Assembly (NCBI GenBank): GCA_028687475.1
Contig: JAQUAB010000002.1
Location: forward strand, 1 to 64,000
Origin: Candidatus Gracilibacteria bacterium
Lineage (GTDB): Bacteria; Patescibacteriota; Gracilibacteria; BD1-5; UBA2023
DNA length: 64,000 bases
Reading direction: 5' to 3'
The translations under genes and the position numbers were made by a program. Below the pieces are notes generated by a model, which saw only the letters and a list, made by a program, of their open reading frames with translations, had not been told where the DNA came from and made no database searches. Of this stretch, positions 9,673 to 21,034 are shown in pieces (position 1 is the stretch's first letter; the number at the start of each line of letters is the position of its first letter).

Positions 9673-11769
9673 CTATACGGGAATAATAATATCAATGCGT
9701 GCACCGTGGAAATACGTTCAGTTATTTGCAGAAATTCTTCCATTGTGCATTTCTACGATACGTTTGCAGAGATAGAGTCCAATGCCCAGTCCTGCCGAAC
9801 CAGATATTCCCGTAGTATATTTGTCAAAAATAGTCAGTATATCAATATCAGAAAATCCTTTGCCGTTATCTTCAATCGCAAAGTGGAATTGATGGTCTCG
9901 GACATATGCTTCGATATATATTTCTGGTTCGTCTGACTGAGAAAATTTGAGAGCATTATTGAGCAGATTCGTGAGGACTTGTTGGAACTGAATCTTGTCG
10001 ATAGAGATAAATCCCATACCCGAATCGATTCGACGAACAAAATGGACATTTTCATGTATCTTCTCATAGATATCCAATTCCATATTAAGCAAGTTCTGGA
10101 TCTGAATGCGTTCCTTAAAAAGACTCACAGATCGAGTATCATAATACTGTACAGAAAAAAGTTTCGAGAGAAGATCTCCCACTTTCACGAGTTGCGCATT
10201 AAGAATTTCGAGTTCTTCATAGACATTTTCACGAGAAATCTGCGTATCAGAAATATCATCCATAATACTATCTACCTGAAGTATCGCGCCAGCAATTGGT
10301 GATTTTATCTCATGAGAAATCATGCTGATGAATTCTTTTTGCTTGTTGATGAGATCGTTATATTCTATCGTTTTTTCATCCACTTTCTTGTCGAGATTTT
10401 GGGAGAAATCTTGGAGCTGTTGATAAGTTTTTAGATACTTCGTATGAAGCTCGAGAAATGTAACAAAATCACGTAACAAACGAATCTCACTAATCGTATA
10501 GAATTCACCAAATGGCTTAAAACCAATAATAAATAATCCTTTCAATTGATTATCTTTATTGTCAAACAATGGAAAAATCAGAGAATATTTCGGGGAAATT
10601 TCTGACATAATTTTTTCCATGTCGTATTTGCGGCATTTTTGTTCGATAAATACAACATCATTGATAAAAATTTTCTCCTTATCAGTAGACAGGAATTTTC
10701 CTAATTCTCCAATGTTTTCTGAGGAATCAAAAAGCTGAATATATGATGTGGCGGTCATGAATATTTTTGAAAATTCCTTTTTCAAGAAAAAATTCAATTC
10801 TTCAAGATTTGTAATATTTGGGATAATTTTCTCCAATCTCTGAATATGGAAACGCAGTTTTTCTCCGTTGGCATCTCCCAGGAAAATCCGTGATAGAATG
10901 TTGGATATAATATAAAAAAACGTAATCGCAATCAATGAATCAATGATTCCATAAGTATCTTGCAATGTCCAGAAATTAGAAAGAGAATTCTCAATAGTCG
11001 AAAAAGAAAATTCTTTCACAAGATTCAATAATCAAACACTCATCGCGAGAGAAAGAAAATGTATACCTATTTTTCCGTATCAGTATCAGAACTGTGGAAA
11101 ATAGTATCGCTTAATCGTATAAATGGTAAAGAGTGCAAAGAATCCAAAAAATAACACTATCTCTTTTTCCAGTATCCAGATTCCAAAAATAGGAAGAATG
11201 AGTTGTAGAACAATAAGGGAAAATATAAGAAGAAAAGCCCCGAGAAGTATATTTTTAAGACGTACACGATTCAAATACGTTTGTCTTCTGATTTGTCTGA
11301 AAGAAAAATATATAAATAAAGCAATAAAAATACTATGAAGCAGAAGATGGACTGGGAATAATATTCATGTAACTTCACGATATACATCACCTTCCTTTAC
11401 CAGTCTAGCAATAATAGTGTCAGTGAAGAGATATAATGATAGGATTGCTGCAAAGCCACAAAGAACTAAATATAATTTCTTCGATGAAAAAGTAGCCTGA
11501 GATTTGTGAGAAAAGAAATAAACAAAGAGAAATAAACTATACACCCATACAACCCCTATGGCAAAGGCAAATCTGGATAAGAATAACAATGTCCCTTCTC
11601 AATAAAATCAAGAAAAGAATAAGAAATACGCAAGGAACCATAGTGATGATCCAATGGAAGAAAGGAAAAAGAAAAATCATCAGAGATTTTTATATTGTCG
11701 CCACAAAACAATTCATCAAAGAATCGATAGGGAAGTAGACAAAAGATAAATAAATGTATAATAACTCAT
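9673..11769 (-). CDS. Multi-TM sensor histidine kinase
   Basis: Encodes 698 residues from ATG to TAG, assembled across many TGA codons. The first 230 residues hold about seven hydrophobic helices, an arrangement like the histidine-kinase 7TM sensor type, and another helix lies near 260-285. A GAF-like middle region follows, then the HisKA domain with H486 in SHEIKSP. The ATPase domain has an N-box (NLLNNALKFS), a D-x-G-x-G box (DNGKGF) and a G-box (GLGIGLYL). It autophosphorylates and should feed the adjacent regulator at 8930-9667. In standard code only a truncated soluble part would be seen. Confidence 0.85.
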
Positions 11770-11798
11770 AAATTTTTACAGAATTGAAAAGAGCTAGA

Positions 11799-12665
11799 CT
11801 AACAGTACTCCCGAATGAGCTTCACAAATCATTTAGGTCATTGAGTAAATCTTTCTTTATACATTGTGATCGGATCAGGATATACAATAAGATTCGAATC
11901 ATACATCTGTTGCATTCTCGCTGGATTCCCATTCAGAGAAACACATTTTCATCAAATACCAAGAGAGAGTTTATACATAGTGTTTCTTTTATCAACTTCC
12001 GTTATTCATGGAATTGCATAATTTTCTGGCAATATTTCTGCAAACCTTTTTAATATTCCAAATAGTACAAATGGACTTTGATATTTTTCTATGATTCCTA
12101 TAGAGGAAAGCGTCAATATCCGTTCTGGAGAATATCAGAGTACAGCACGCGCTTCTCTTTCTAATCTATCCAACCAATCATCACCGAGAGAGCCATTATG
12201 ATCGATTCACAATGGATTATAATGTTGGAATTCCCGGAACGCTGCTTCCCGAATATTTCCTATATACCCATCTTCTAGCCCAACAATTTTTCCTGTTTCT
12301 TTTTCTCGACAGAGCACAAGAAAAGCATTCACACTTTTTGTATAACGTGCACGAATATCTGTTACATGTTGCGAACCAAACAAAAACTTCGTCATTCCTC
12401 CACATTCCTTATCTGGACATGGAATAGCAGAATCTCAGAATTCTTCTTGTATCAATTCTCAGACCATTTTCTCAGCAAGAAGTTCCGCTGGAAATATATC
12501 TTCAGCAGCATATATTTTTTTGCAATCTGGACACTGACACAGCTCTCACAATGAATTCATTCTAGACCAAATATCCTGACTCACAATCTGAATTTCTTGA
12601 ATCACTGAATCTGACAAGTTCTGAGGATTTTCTACAGCCTCAATCTCCAACGCTGAGTTTTTCAT
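11799..12665 (-). CDS. Unidentified protein with cysteine pairs, upstream of sensor kinase
   Basis: Encodes 288 residues, ATG to TAG. Residues around 40-90 hold a zinc-ribbon-like set of cysteines (CQCPDC and CPDKC). The middle (FLVLCREKETGKIVGLEDGYIG) has the strand-turn look of an acyltransferase (GNAT) core, but I cannot confirm this. It lies 29 bp upstream of the sensor kinase on the same strand and may be the first gene of that operon, so a role in the same response is possible. Confidence 0.65.
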
Positions 12666-12799
12666 AAAAATAAAGGTAAAAAAATAGCACGTTTTTTATA
12701 CATGCTATTTGTTGCAATTGTGTTACTTTCCGAACCAAAAACATTGCATTGATTTTCTCCGATTTCGACATAGAATCTCTGGAAGTTAACTTCCTATTT

Positions 12800-13181
12800 A
12801 TGAGATCATTTATTCATCTTCATCCGCACAGAAAGCTTCAGATTATTATCGTGATTTTTCTGGTGAGCTGGCTTGTTGGAACATTTCTGATCCATCAATT
12901 TGAATCAGCACAAAATTGGTCATACTTTGATGCCTTCTATTTCACAGTCATCACAACTGCAACTATTGGCTTCTGAGACTATATTCCTCACTCAATAGCT
13001 GGAAAGATTCTCACCATGATGTATGCTTGTTTACGTTCCGCTTTTTCTCTATTCTATGACCCTGATATTTCAAGGGAAACTCCAGAAGATTCATGAACAG
13101 GAGGAATTATTCGAAAGAAATATCTGCAACACAGAAAAAGATATTGAGCGTATCATCGAGGATACACCTCTCAAAAAATAG
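12800..13181 (+). pseudogene. Two-TM potassium channel, frameshifted
   Basis: The first frame gives an N-terminal helix (about 12-33), a pore helix and the selectivity filter ATIGFGDYIP, whose second Gly (codon 59) is TGA, then KILTMMY. The natural continuation (LVYVPLFLYSM, LIFQGKLQKI, a charged tail ending DTPLKK and TAG) lies in the next frame. A 1-nt shift near 13021-13030 therefore breaks an ion channel of the Ion_trans_2 family. It may be a real inactivation or a sequence error. It stands alone between an unknown gene and nrdB. Confidence 0.75.
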
Positions 13182-13266
13182 TGAATTATTATTGGTTCTA
13201 TGACAGGATGTCTTCTGGCAAGTGGAGTTGCATGGATTATCGCGGAAAAAATATAGGAATTTTCTC

Positions 13267-13311
13267 TTGCATTTTGAAACTTTTTCGTACAATGATTTCC
13301 ACAATATATTG
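13267..13311 (+). promoter_or_regulatory. nrdB promoter with NrdR-box-like operator
   Basis: TTGCAT (13267-13272) and TACAAT (13288-13293) form a promoter with a short 15-bp spacer. Just downstream, CAATATATTG (13302-13311) is a perfect palindrome that fits the NrdR-box core C-w-A-T-A-T-A-T-w-G. It would overlap or sit just past the start site, 15 bp before the nrdB ATG, a repressor-compatible position. Only one box is visible. Confidence 0.5.
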
Positions 13312-13325
13312 TATCTATTAAGCAT

Positions 13326-14384
13326 ATGTCTACACAAGATAAAGGAAATGTTGTTCAGAGAAATCCTATATTCAACCCAGAAGGGAATGATCTTATTTCT
13401 GCTCGAACGATTATCAAAGCTTCCACAACAGGAATTTTCAATCTCAATGATGTGAAATATCCATGGGCAAAAGCGATGTACCAAGTCATGATTGGGAATT
13501 TCTGGGTACCAGAAAAAGTCTCTGGACTCAAGGACGATCAACGAGATTTTCATAGTGTTCTCACACCTGAAGAACAACGCGCCTACAAAGGAATTCTCTC
13601 ATTTCTCATTTTCTTGGATTCTATCCAGACCGTGAATCTTCCGAATTTTTCTGACTATATCACCAGTCCGGAAGTGAATCTCATTCTCGCAATCCAAGCC
13701 TACCAAGAATCCATTCATTCACAGAGCTACGCGACTATTCTCGAGACAGTGGTGAGCTCTGAAGATCGTGATGCTATATACTATTATTGGAGAGAAGATG
13801 AGATTCTCCTCAAGCGCAACGCCTATATCGGGAAAATTTATCAGGATTTCATCGACGAACCAACGGATCACAATTTCTTCCGTGGAATCGTCGCGAATTT
13901 CCTATTGGAAAGCCTCTACTTCTACAACGGATTCGCTTTCTTCGATACGCTCGTCGACCACATGAAGATGCCAGCAACTGGACGTATGATTGCCTATATC
14001 CGTCGTGATGAACTCACACATGTGACACTTTTCGCGAACATCATCAAGGAAATCCGAAAAGAATTCCCAGAAGTCTATGATGAGAAACTTCTCCGTGAGA
14101 TGACCAAAACTGCCGTCGAACAAGAAATCGAATGGTCAAAACATATCCTCGGAAACAAAATCCCTGGACTCAATGGAGAAACTACAGAAGGATATACTCG
14201 TTGGCTCGCCAATCAGCGTCTCTCGATGCTCGGACTCGAACCACTCTACCCAGAAGCCATCGTGAATCCATACAAGCATCTCGATCGTCTTCAGGACCCA
14301 AATGCTGACAAAGGAAACTTCTTCGAGACAACGGTTATCAACTACACACAGAGCTCGAATATGGCAGGAAGCTGGGACTTCTAA
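13326..14384 (+). CDS. nrdB: Class I ribonucleotide reductase beta subunit
   Basis: Encodes 352 residues. The R2 subunit houses the metal/tyrosyl-radical cofactor that NrdA uses to make dNTPs. The ferritin-like ligands are D98, E128, H131, E195, E229 and H232, and the radical tyrosine Y135 is present four residues after H131. Length and motifs fit class Ia/Ib. The gene contains no in-frame TGA and uses well-adapted codons. No nrdA is in the window, so the alpha subunit must lie elsewhere. A hairpin terminator follows immediately. Confidence 0.95.
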   Translation: MSTQDKGNVVQRNPIFNPEGNDLISARTIIKASTTGIFNLNDVKYPWAKAMYQVMIGNFWVPEKVSGLKDDQRDFHSVLTPEEQRAYKGILSFLIFLDSIQTVNLPNFSDYITSPEVNLILAIQAYQESIHSQSYATILETVVSSEDRDAIYYYWREDEILLKRNAYIGKIYQDFIDEPTDHNFFRGIVANFLLESLYFYNGFAFFDTLVDHMKMPATGRMIAYIRRDELTHVTLFANIIKEIRKEFPEVYDEKLLREMTKTAVEQEIEWSKHILGNKIPGLNGETTEGYTRWLANQRLSMLGLEPLYPEAIVNPYKHLDRLQDPNADKGNFFETTVINYTQSSNMAGSWDF

Positions 14385-14390
14385 AAAGAA

Positions 14391-14420
14391 AAATCCTCCG
14401 AGAAAAATCGGGGGATTTAT
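14391..14420 (+). terminator. nrdB terminator
   Basis: AAATCCTCCGA (14391-14401) pairs with TCGGGGGATTT (14408-14418). The T tract is weak, but it lies right after the nrdB stop. It also stands at the end of the opposing gene, so it may act in both directions. Confidence 0.65.
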
Positions 14421-14426
14421 TTTGGA

Positions 14427-14891
14427 TTATTCAGGAAGCTCTTGTGGAATCAGAGATTTTCCCTCTATCTGATTCAGGATATCACAAAAACGTGAATGAA
14501 ACTGAAAAAGCTGATATATAAGAAGCGTATGAGCATGTGATAAGTCACCATGAGAAATAACTCGAACAAGTATATGAGAAAGACGTTCAATGCTATTAGT
14601 AGGATGATTTGTGTCAATAAATCGCTCTCGACCTTCATGATAAGTTTTTACAAAACCAAAAAAGAGACTCACTCTCTGGAAATAATTATGTATTTCTTCG
14701 TATTTATTCTTCAAAAACACATTGGAATCAATATGTTCAAGAATGCCTATCACTCGTCAAAGATATAGAGATACCCTCTTGAGAGTCAAGGCAATTCATC
14801 ATTCTTGATGTAATGCCTGACTCAAAGTTATATTTCCATATTCTTGGAAAGATATTTTTGATGATTCATTTTCTATGGTAAATCTATTCAT
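14427..14891 (-). CDS. Unidentified small protein
   Basis: Encodes 154 residues, ATG to TAA, with several TGA codons. It is mostly helical, His- and Leu-rich (for example SHILVRVISHGDLSHAH), with no signal peptide or recognised motif. It is convergent with nrdB and divergent from lepA. The family is unknown to me. Confidence 0.6.
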
Positions 14892-15030
14892 GCTTTAGAA
14901 AAGAAATTTATAAGATATATGTATTCAGTATTCTCTGGAAATCAAGTTTTACACAGAAGAAATACGAGAACTTTTTGCTTTTGCAATGGTTTTTTGTAAT
15001 ATGTCGGCATTAATTTTTCTCGTCCAATTC

Positions 15031-16911
15031 ATGAAACCATCTTCTATCCGAAATTTCTGTATCATCGCCCATATCGACCACGGGAAGTCGACTCTTGCTG
15101 ATCGCCTCATGGAAATCACGGGAACTCTCGAAAAACGTGAACTCCAGTCTCAGACGCTCGACAATATGGATCTCGAACGCGAGCGTGGCATCACTATCAA
15201 GCTCACTCCCGTTCGTATGGACTGGAAATGAGTCGAACTCAACCTCATCGATACTCCAGGGCATGTGGATTTCCAATACGAAGTATCGCGCTCTCTCGCA
15301 TCAGTCGAAGGAGCAATTCTCGTCGTAGATGCGAGTCAAGGAATTGAAGCGCAGACCCTCTCAAACGTCTATCTCGCAATGGAGAATGATCTCGAAATTA
15401 TCCCAGTACTCAATAAGATTGACCTCCCATCAGCCGATGTGGATCGTGTGAGTGAAGAAGTCATGAACCTCCTCGGATGCAAAAAAGAGGATATTATCCC
15501 TGTCTCTGCAAAAACCGGACTCAATGTCGAAACAATTCTCGATGCTGTCATTGCTCGAGTACCTGAACCAAAAAAACTCTCACCCGATTCTGAACTTCTT
15601 CCACATGAGTCAGAAGCGAATGAATCATGAGTGACGAAGGCTCTCATTTTCGATTCTCAGTATGATAGCTATAAGTGAGTTGTTGTATACCTGAAGCTCT
15701 TCTCGGGAGAAATCAAAAAAGGAGACAAACTCGAATTCATCAACACAGGAGCAAAGGTGGAAGCCCTTGAAGTTGGATGTTTTCGTCCGAAATACTCACC
15801 GACGAATGTACTCTATGAAGGCGAAATCGGCTATGTAGTAACAGGACTGAAGTCAATCGCCGAAGCTCGTGTCGGTGATACCGTATTCGCAGGGAATCCA
15901 GAATCCAAGAAAGCTATCAAGGGATTCAAACGCATCACTCCGTATATCTACGCAGGAATCTATCCAGTCGAGACCGATGAATATCCGAAGATGAAAGACG
16001 CTATGGAAAAACTCATGCTCAATGACTCTTCGCTCGTCACTGAACATGAAGCATCGCCAGCACTCGGATACGGATTCCGTTGTGGATTTCTTGGACTCCT
16101 CCATCTCGATATCGTGAAGGAGCGTCTCTGGCGAGAACATGATATGGACGTCATCATCACGAGTCCACAGGTAACCTACAAGGTTCTCATCAACGGCGAT
16201 AAATGCGCTGATTATCCACGCAATAGTCCTGAACTCACAGAATTCGAGAATCGAAAATGTACCTATATCTGGATGTCGAATCCAGAAGATCTCCCACGCC
16301 CAGGAACCTATATCCGCATCGAAGAACCGATTGCGAAAGTCGAGATGATCACTCCGAATGAATATATCGGAAACCTCATGAGTCTCGCACAAGAGAGAAG
16401 ATGAGTCTTCAAGAATCAGACCTATCTCGATGCGAATCGTGTCGTCCTCCACTATGAGATTCCTATGAGTGAACTTGTTGGGGATTTCTATGATGATCTG
16501 AAGTCTCTCTCCTCTGGATATGCGAGTCTCCACTATGAGCCGCTCCGATTCCAGGAAGACGATATCGTGAAGATGGATATCCGTGTCGCTGGGGAAGTGG
16601 TCGATGCTTTCTCGATGATGGCACATCGCAGTCGTGTCCGCTATCTCGGTGGACGTATCTGTGAGAAACTGAAGGACAATATCCCGAAAGCCCAATTCGC
16701 CATCGCCATCCAAGCCGTCGTCGGGAATGATGTCGTCGCTCGTGAAGATATCTCCGCCCTCCGCAAGGATGTGACCGCGAAGCTCTATGGAGGTGATATC
16801 ACTCGAAAACGAAAACTTCTCGAGAAACAGAAAGAAGGAAAGAAAAAGATGAAACAATTCGGACGAGTCTCTATTCCAAGTGAAACATTCGTGAATATAC
16901 TGAAGAAATAA
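15031..16911 (+). CDS. lepA: Elongation factor 4 (LepA), ribosomal GTPase
   Basis: Encodes 626 residues. The G1 motif AHIDHGKS is at about 11-18, followed by DTPGH and NKID. The LepA-specific C-terminal region (GYASLHYEP through [16 protein letters not shown]) confirms EF4 rather than EF-G. It binds ribosomes and affects back-translocation and initiation. ATG 15031 gives the standard start ([11 protein letters not shown]); an upstream in-frame ATG would add an odd hydrophobic tail. An extra segment of about 15 residues separates domains 1 and 2. TGA codons encode Gly in WKGVEL and YKGVVVYL. A terminator follows. Confidence 0.95.
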
Positions 16912-16912
16912 G

Positions 16913-16945
16913 AAAAATACCTCATAATTAAGTGAGGTATTTTTC
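16913..16945 (+). terminator. lepA terminator
   Basis: A 12-bp perfect stem, AAAAATACCTCA (16913-16924) with TGAGGTATTTTT (16933-16944), lies between two convergent stop codons and is likely bidirectional. Confidence 0.85.
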
Positions 16946-16952
16946 TAAAAAG

Positions 16953-18542
16953 TTAATTTCTGATACCTCTATAAACATCATCTATAGACACATATTCCGT
17001 ATTATCGAGAAAAAATACAGAATATCCAAGGGATTCGAAGCATTTTTCTACTATCTCACGAGGTACACTTCCATAATCACCACTCTGTCCACCAATAAGA
17101 ATCGTATTTTCTGGCAGTACAATATATTGTGCTCATCCAAATCTTTCTGATCCACTTGGAATATTTATATCCTTATGATTTCCTACATCACTTGGCATCT
17201 CTCTTGTATATGTTTTGCTTTTTGCAGCCTTGATAGTACTTGGTGGAGCGGATTGAGATTTACGAGAACCTATTACAACAGAGAATTTTTTCTGTTCTCC
17301 TCCATAGACAAGGACCAACTTACCAAAATCTCCAACGGAAAGTGATTCATTCTTTTCTCCGACACACGTATACTCGCATGATTCGAAAAATGTATCTCTT
17401 TCCTGCGAAAACACCTTCAATTCATCTTTGTATCAACCCAAATCGAGTAAAAGTTTATGAGGATTTTCTTCTCGAGCAATCCTCAGTTCTTCCGCTAACC
17501 TTATTTGCTCTTCAGTCATTTCCTCTTGATGCACTCAACTATCTCCTTCTCTCCAATTTCAATCATCATCAAGTCAACCAAAGTTAAAGTGATTTAACTC
17601 TGTGGTATCATTAGGGGTGGTGGTAATATTATCAGTTTCTAGCTCCTCAAAGTCTCCAAGAACTTCTGTAAGAGATTTTCCATAAAATTCATTCAATCAA
17701 TCTTCTAAATAATCATCTGTTTCTGAGAGTTCAGCTACTAGATCATCCATCTCCTCAGGATCTATATCAGAATCGAAATCCGAAAACGGATGAAGTTTCA
17801 TATTTCATTCCGCGAATTCATCTTCCAGCTCATGTCAGAGAACTTCGGAAATTGGTTTTCCAAAAAGAATCGCCTGTATATTTGCTTGACGAGCATAGAT
17901 TTTGGAGACAATTGCATGTGACTGGATAATACTACCAAGTTTCCCCCTTTCCTGACGCAACGGCTCAAGAATTTCATAGACACGATTCCTTTTTGGAACA
18001 TTTTTAATTCTCCAATCTAATTCTTCATAATTCGTCTTTATTCCTGGATAGTATTTATCCGCTTCAGCGAAATAATCTCAGCTATATGTATATTGATATA
18101 AATCTCTTCATGCAAGATGGGCAAGCTCCCGTGGAAATAACTCAAAAAGCTTAGATATTCCATTTTTATGATTCTCATCAATATCAAAAGTTTCTTGTAT
18201 AACTCAACAATGTATCAAGAATCGGAATATATCCATTTGATCAGAATAATCACCGTCCCAATTACATTCACGACATCCAAATGTTTGTTGGCACTGAAAA
18301 ATACGTAATCCTCATTTTACCTGACACCGTGGACAGTCTGCAACATATATTCAGTCAGATGATAGATATTCCTTATATTCACCAGAATCTTTAGGGAGTG
18401 TATCTACTTGCATTTTGAGTTTTATCACTGCAAGTTCCATAATATCTATTTTGGATCGGATTTCATTCATTACTGAATCAAGAGATGCTTCCGTATATTC
18501 TTGCTCTTCTGGATCAAGACGACAATCAAGATGAAGTTCCAT
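16953..18542 (-). CDS. Unidentified large acidic protein with zinc ribbon
   Basis: Encodes 529 residues, ATG to TAA, visible only when many TGA codons are read as Gly. An N-terminal helical stretch (1-60) precedes a four-cysteine ribbon near 66-95 (CPRC and CREC, with CQQTFGC between), similar in spacing to the zinc ribbons of primases and other nucleic-acid proteins. The middle is strongly acidic (DSDIDPEEMDD), and the C-terminal half is beta-rich. No catalytic motif is apparent. It is convergent with lepA and 85 bp downstream of the transglycosylase gene. Confidence 0.7.
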
Positions 18543-18627
18543 AAAAATATAAATAATATTCTACTATATTACAGATAATATTAATCTGTCAACTAATTAT
18601 TTATATTTTATCGTATACTATATTTCT

Positions 18628-19605
18628 CTACCCAAGAATCGCAATTGCATAGAGAACCCCTGGCCTCATATTCTTCGCATAAGGTCATACATTATACAAT
18701 GCAAGAGGTATAATTTTGCTGACATCCAAAATAGAAAAATCATACTCCGGCGGGAAAAGATCTTTTTTGTTTGCATGACGAAGCTGATTGATTCTATAAA
18801 TATCATCATCATTCAGATTTTTTACGATAGTTTCTGCTTGTTCATATTTCTGTGCTGAATCTGAGAATTGTTGAAGATACCTCATGTATACTGAACCAAA
18901 AATAATATTGATATCTGGATTGTAGAGCTCTACCTTGAGTGCAGATATAAGATTGTCATATGCAGCTATTGAGCTTCAGAGTTTTTCTTTGTTTTTTGAT
19001 CGAAGAGAGAGAAGAATACTACGAACAAACTTCTTGAGAAGAATAATTTTTCTTTTATCTTCATCATATGTTATCTTCCCGATAGTATCATTCTGAAGAG
19101 AGAGAAAGAGTGATCAGTACTTTTTTACTCAATCAATTCCTTGCATATCATCAAGCACAATATCTTTCACTTGCATGAGTCACTTAGCTCATTTCGATGA
19201 TGTCCGGTCAGAAAATCCACTTGATTCACGTTGAATCAGATTCATCATAGTCTCTGTATCAAGGTATAGGTCATGAAATACGCACATCCAGAAAACTCCG
19301 CGATCATTCATAGGAACCTTCGATAGAGAGTGCATATTTCTTTCTTGTTGTTTTTCAAGAGAAATTCGTTCAGCTTCCTTTATAGTAATAATATGCTCGA
19401 CCAGTTCACGAGCCTCAACTGAGAGAGAAAACGGTGTTTTTTTATATTCTTCAGTGGAAGAGATAGGGCTATAGAGTCCATCTTTTGCGGAACTTCCAGA
19501 GAGGAGTCCCGCACAGGCAATAGCAATAAAAGAAGAAAGATACTGTGAAGTCTTTCTTCTTGGTTTTCGGAAATGTGATAGAAGGAGATTCTCGGATAAA
19601 AACAT
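18628..19605 (-). CDS. Lytic transglycosylase (SLT domain), membrane- or signal-anchored
   Basis: Encodes 325 residues, ATG to TAG. A hydrophobic segment at about 23-38 is a signal peptide or anchor. The SLT fold is recognised by RESSGF with catalytic E127, SSKGAKGLMQ (its Gly encoded by TGA), NPDINIIFGSVYM and LALYNVGP. It cleaves peptidoglycan glycan strands to form anhydromuramyl ends, acting outside the cytoplasmic membrane in wall turnover or assembly of envelope machines. The middle region is longer than in minimal SLT domains. Confidence 0.75.
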
Positions 19606-19652
19606 AGCGGGAGAAACTTATAGAAGAACATGAGAAAGTCAAAAGTTTTTTG

Positions 19653-19684
19653 GAAAAACCCCCTTATACAAGAAAGGGGGTAGA
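19653..19684 (-). terminator. pyrC terminator (minus strand)
   Basis: ACCCCCTT (19658-19665) pairs with AAGGGGGT (19674-19681). Read on the minus strand the hairpin is followed by TTTTTCC, placing it 24 bp past the pyrC stop. Confidence 0.8.
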
Positions 19685-19707
19685 TTCAAATAATATCCAC
19701 ACAATAT

Positions 19708-20865
19708 CTATCCTTGAATACTCCACTGTACCTCTTTCCCGGCCCACATTGGCACAATAGTAACATCAGAAAGGGAAGTCTGGTATGCATCTGGTATAAC
19801 AAATGGTGTTTTCTCAAGGATAACCATTTTCTCTTGCTGAGGTTTTCCATACACTACTTCACCATTATCAGCGAAGAAACGCTGGAGCCTCTCGGTCTTC
19901 TCTTCGAATGAAAGAGAAGTACCCATCTCACCCTGCCACCAGAGATCGGTCGTATCTGACATCCACCAGTCGGTAACAACCTGAAGTGCTATAGGCGAAG
20001 AAAAAACTCCGCTCGCACAATGAGCACACTCTTTTGCACTCTGCGGATGTGGTGCTGAATCAGATCCAAAAAAAACTTTTCGACATCCAGAATAGACAAG
20101 CTTCTGTATGGCTTGCAGATCTTCAGGATCCTTCAGTGTCGGCTTGCAATGGAGGTGTGGGTCGAATGCATGGCTGCCTTCCTTATCATGCGCTGTGAGA
20201 AGGAGATGTTGAGGAGTGACTGTTCCATAGAGGTTCGGGTATTTCTCATTCCCAACAAGTTCTGCCATCTCACGAGTCGAAATATGCTCGATAATAACTG
20301 TGAGTCATGGATATTTTTCTGCTATGCGTTCAGCAAGTGGCCGAAATTCCCGTTCCGCACGATGAACAAAACCTTTTATAATCCTTCCGACGATATCTCT
20401 GGTAACCGTTGTCTCAGGGTGAAGCGAGAGTGCGATACCACATTCTGCCATCACTTCGAATATCTCTCTCGTTTTCGCATCATCAGGGTCGATATCTCCT
20501 GTAGCTCCACCCGAATTTGTAGTCACCCCACCTGGGTAATATTTCACAGCTCCGATTTTTCCAGCACAAGCCCGGATCATCTCTGGGGTTGTTGTAGGTT
20601 TCAACGAGAGAGTCATGATTGGATTCACGCCTTCAGGAAGAAGTTCTATGATTTGCGCGTGATACCGATCCACATCATCTGCATTCTCTATATGTCGAGG
20701 AAGAAGATTCGGCATTGCCAAAACTTGAGCAAATGGTGATTGCAATGCACAAACTGCCTCGAGAATAGCATTCGGCTTCTGACCTGCCTCATCAGTAGCA
20801 GGTCCATTATAGCCTCTCAGATGTGTATGGAAATCTGACGGTGAGCGAAGTGTGATAGTATTCAT
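19708..20865 (-). CDS. pyrC: Dihydroorotase
   Basis: Encodes 385 residues. It cyclises N-carbamoyl-aspartate to dihydroorotate in UMP synthesis. The zinc site shows DFHTHLR at the N-terminus, the lysine that is normally carboxylated in VKYYPGG, then SLHPE, EHIST, HLHCKP and FGSDSAPH. These match the PyrC (E. coli-type) class, slightly longer than the usual 350 aa. One TGA (Gly in KYPGLTVIIEH) would split the gene in the standard code. It is divergent from the pyrD-B operon, an arrangement that suggests shared regulation. Confidence 0.95.
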
Positions 20866-20932
20866 AGGAGAAAATAGAAAAGGAAGAGTAAGAAAAATTG
20901 TAGAGAATTCCTCAGAAAATCAAAAACAAAAT

Positions 20933-20960
20933 TTGCGATAATACATTTTTATCCTATAAT
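20933..20960 (+). promoter_or_regulatory. Promoter of the pyrD operon
   Basis: TTGCGA (20933-20938), a 16-bp spacer and a perfect TATAAT (20955-20960). The start site would fall near 20967, only a few bases before the ATG of a tiny leader ORF. Confidence 0.6.
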
Positions 20961-20969
20961 CCAGACTCA

Positions 20970-20993
20970 TGGAAATTCAATACAAAACATAAT
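20970..20993 (+). CDS. Possible seven-codon leader peptide of the pyr operon
   Basis: ATG to TAA encodes MEIQYKT. It begins about 3 nt after the predicted start site and ends 8 bp before a terminator-like hairpin, the geometry of a transcription-attenuation leader. It is too short to be supported by composition; the case rests on position alone. Confidence 0.35.
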
Positions 20994-21000
20994 TTTCTCC

Positions 21001-21034
21001 AATGGCAAAAGATTCGTTCTTTTGCCATTTTTCG
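21001..21034 (+). terminator. Attenuator-like hairpin in the pyr leader
   Basis: A perfect 12-bp stem, AATGGCAAAAGA (21001-21012) with TCTTTTGCCATT (21018-21029), loop TTCGT, is followed by TTTTC. It lies between the promoter and the pyrD ATG (21114), so it would control read-through into the operon. No promoter is evident between it and pyrD. Confidence 0.6.

Noticed and set aside
13182-13256. Small membrane peptide (GIIIGSMTGCLLASG) after the channel stop
   Set aside because: No convincing start codon; it could be read-through noise or a remnant.
15853-16857. 334-aa minus-strand frame inside lepA
   Set aside because: Shadow of lepA with no recognisable motif.
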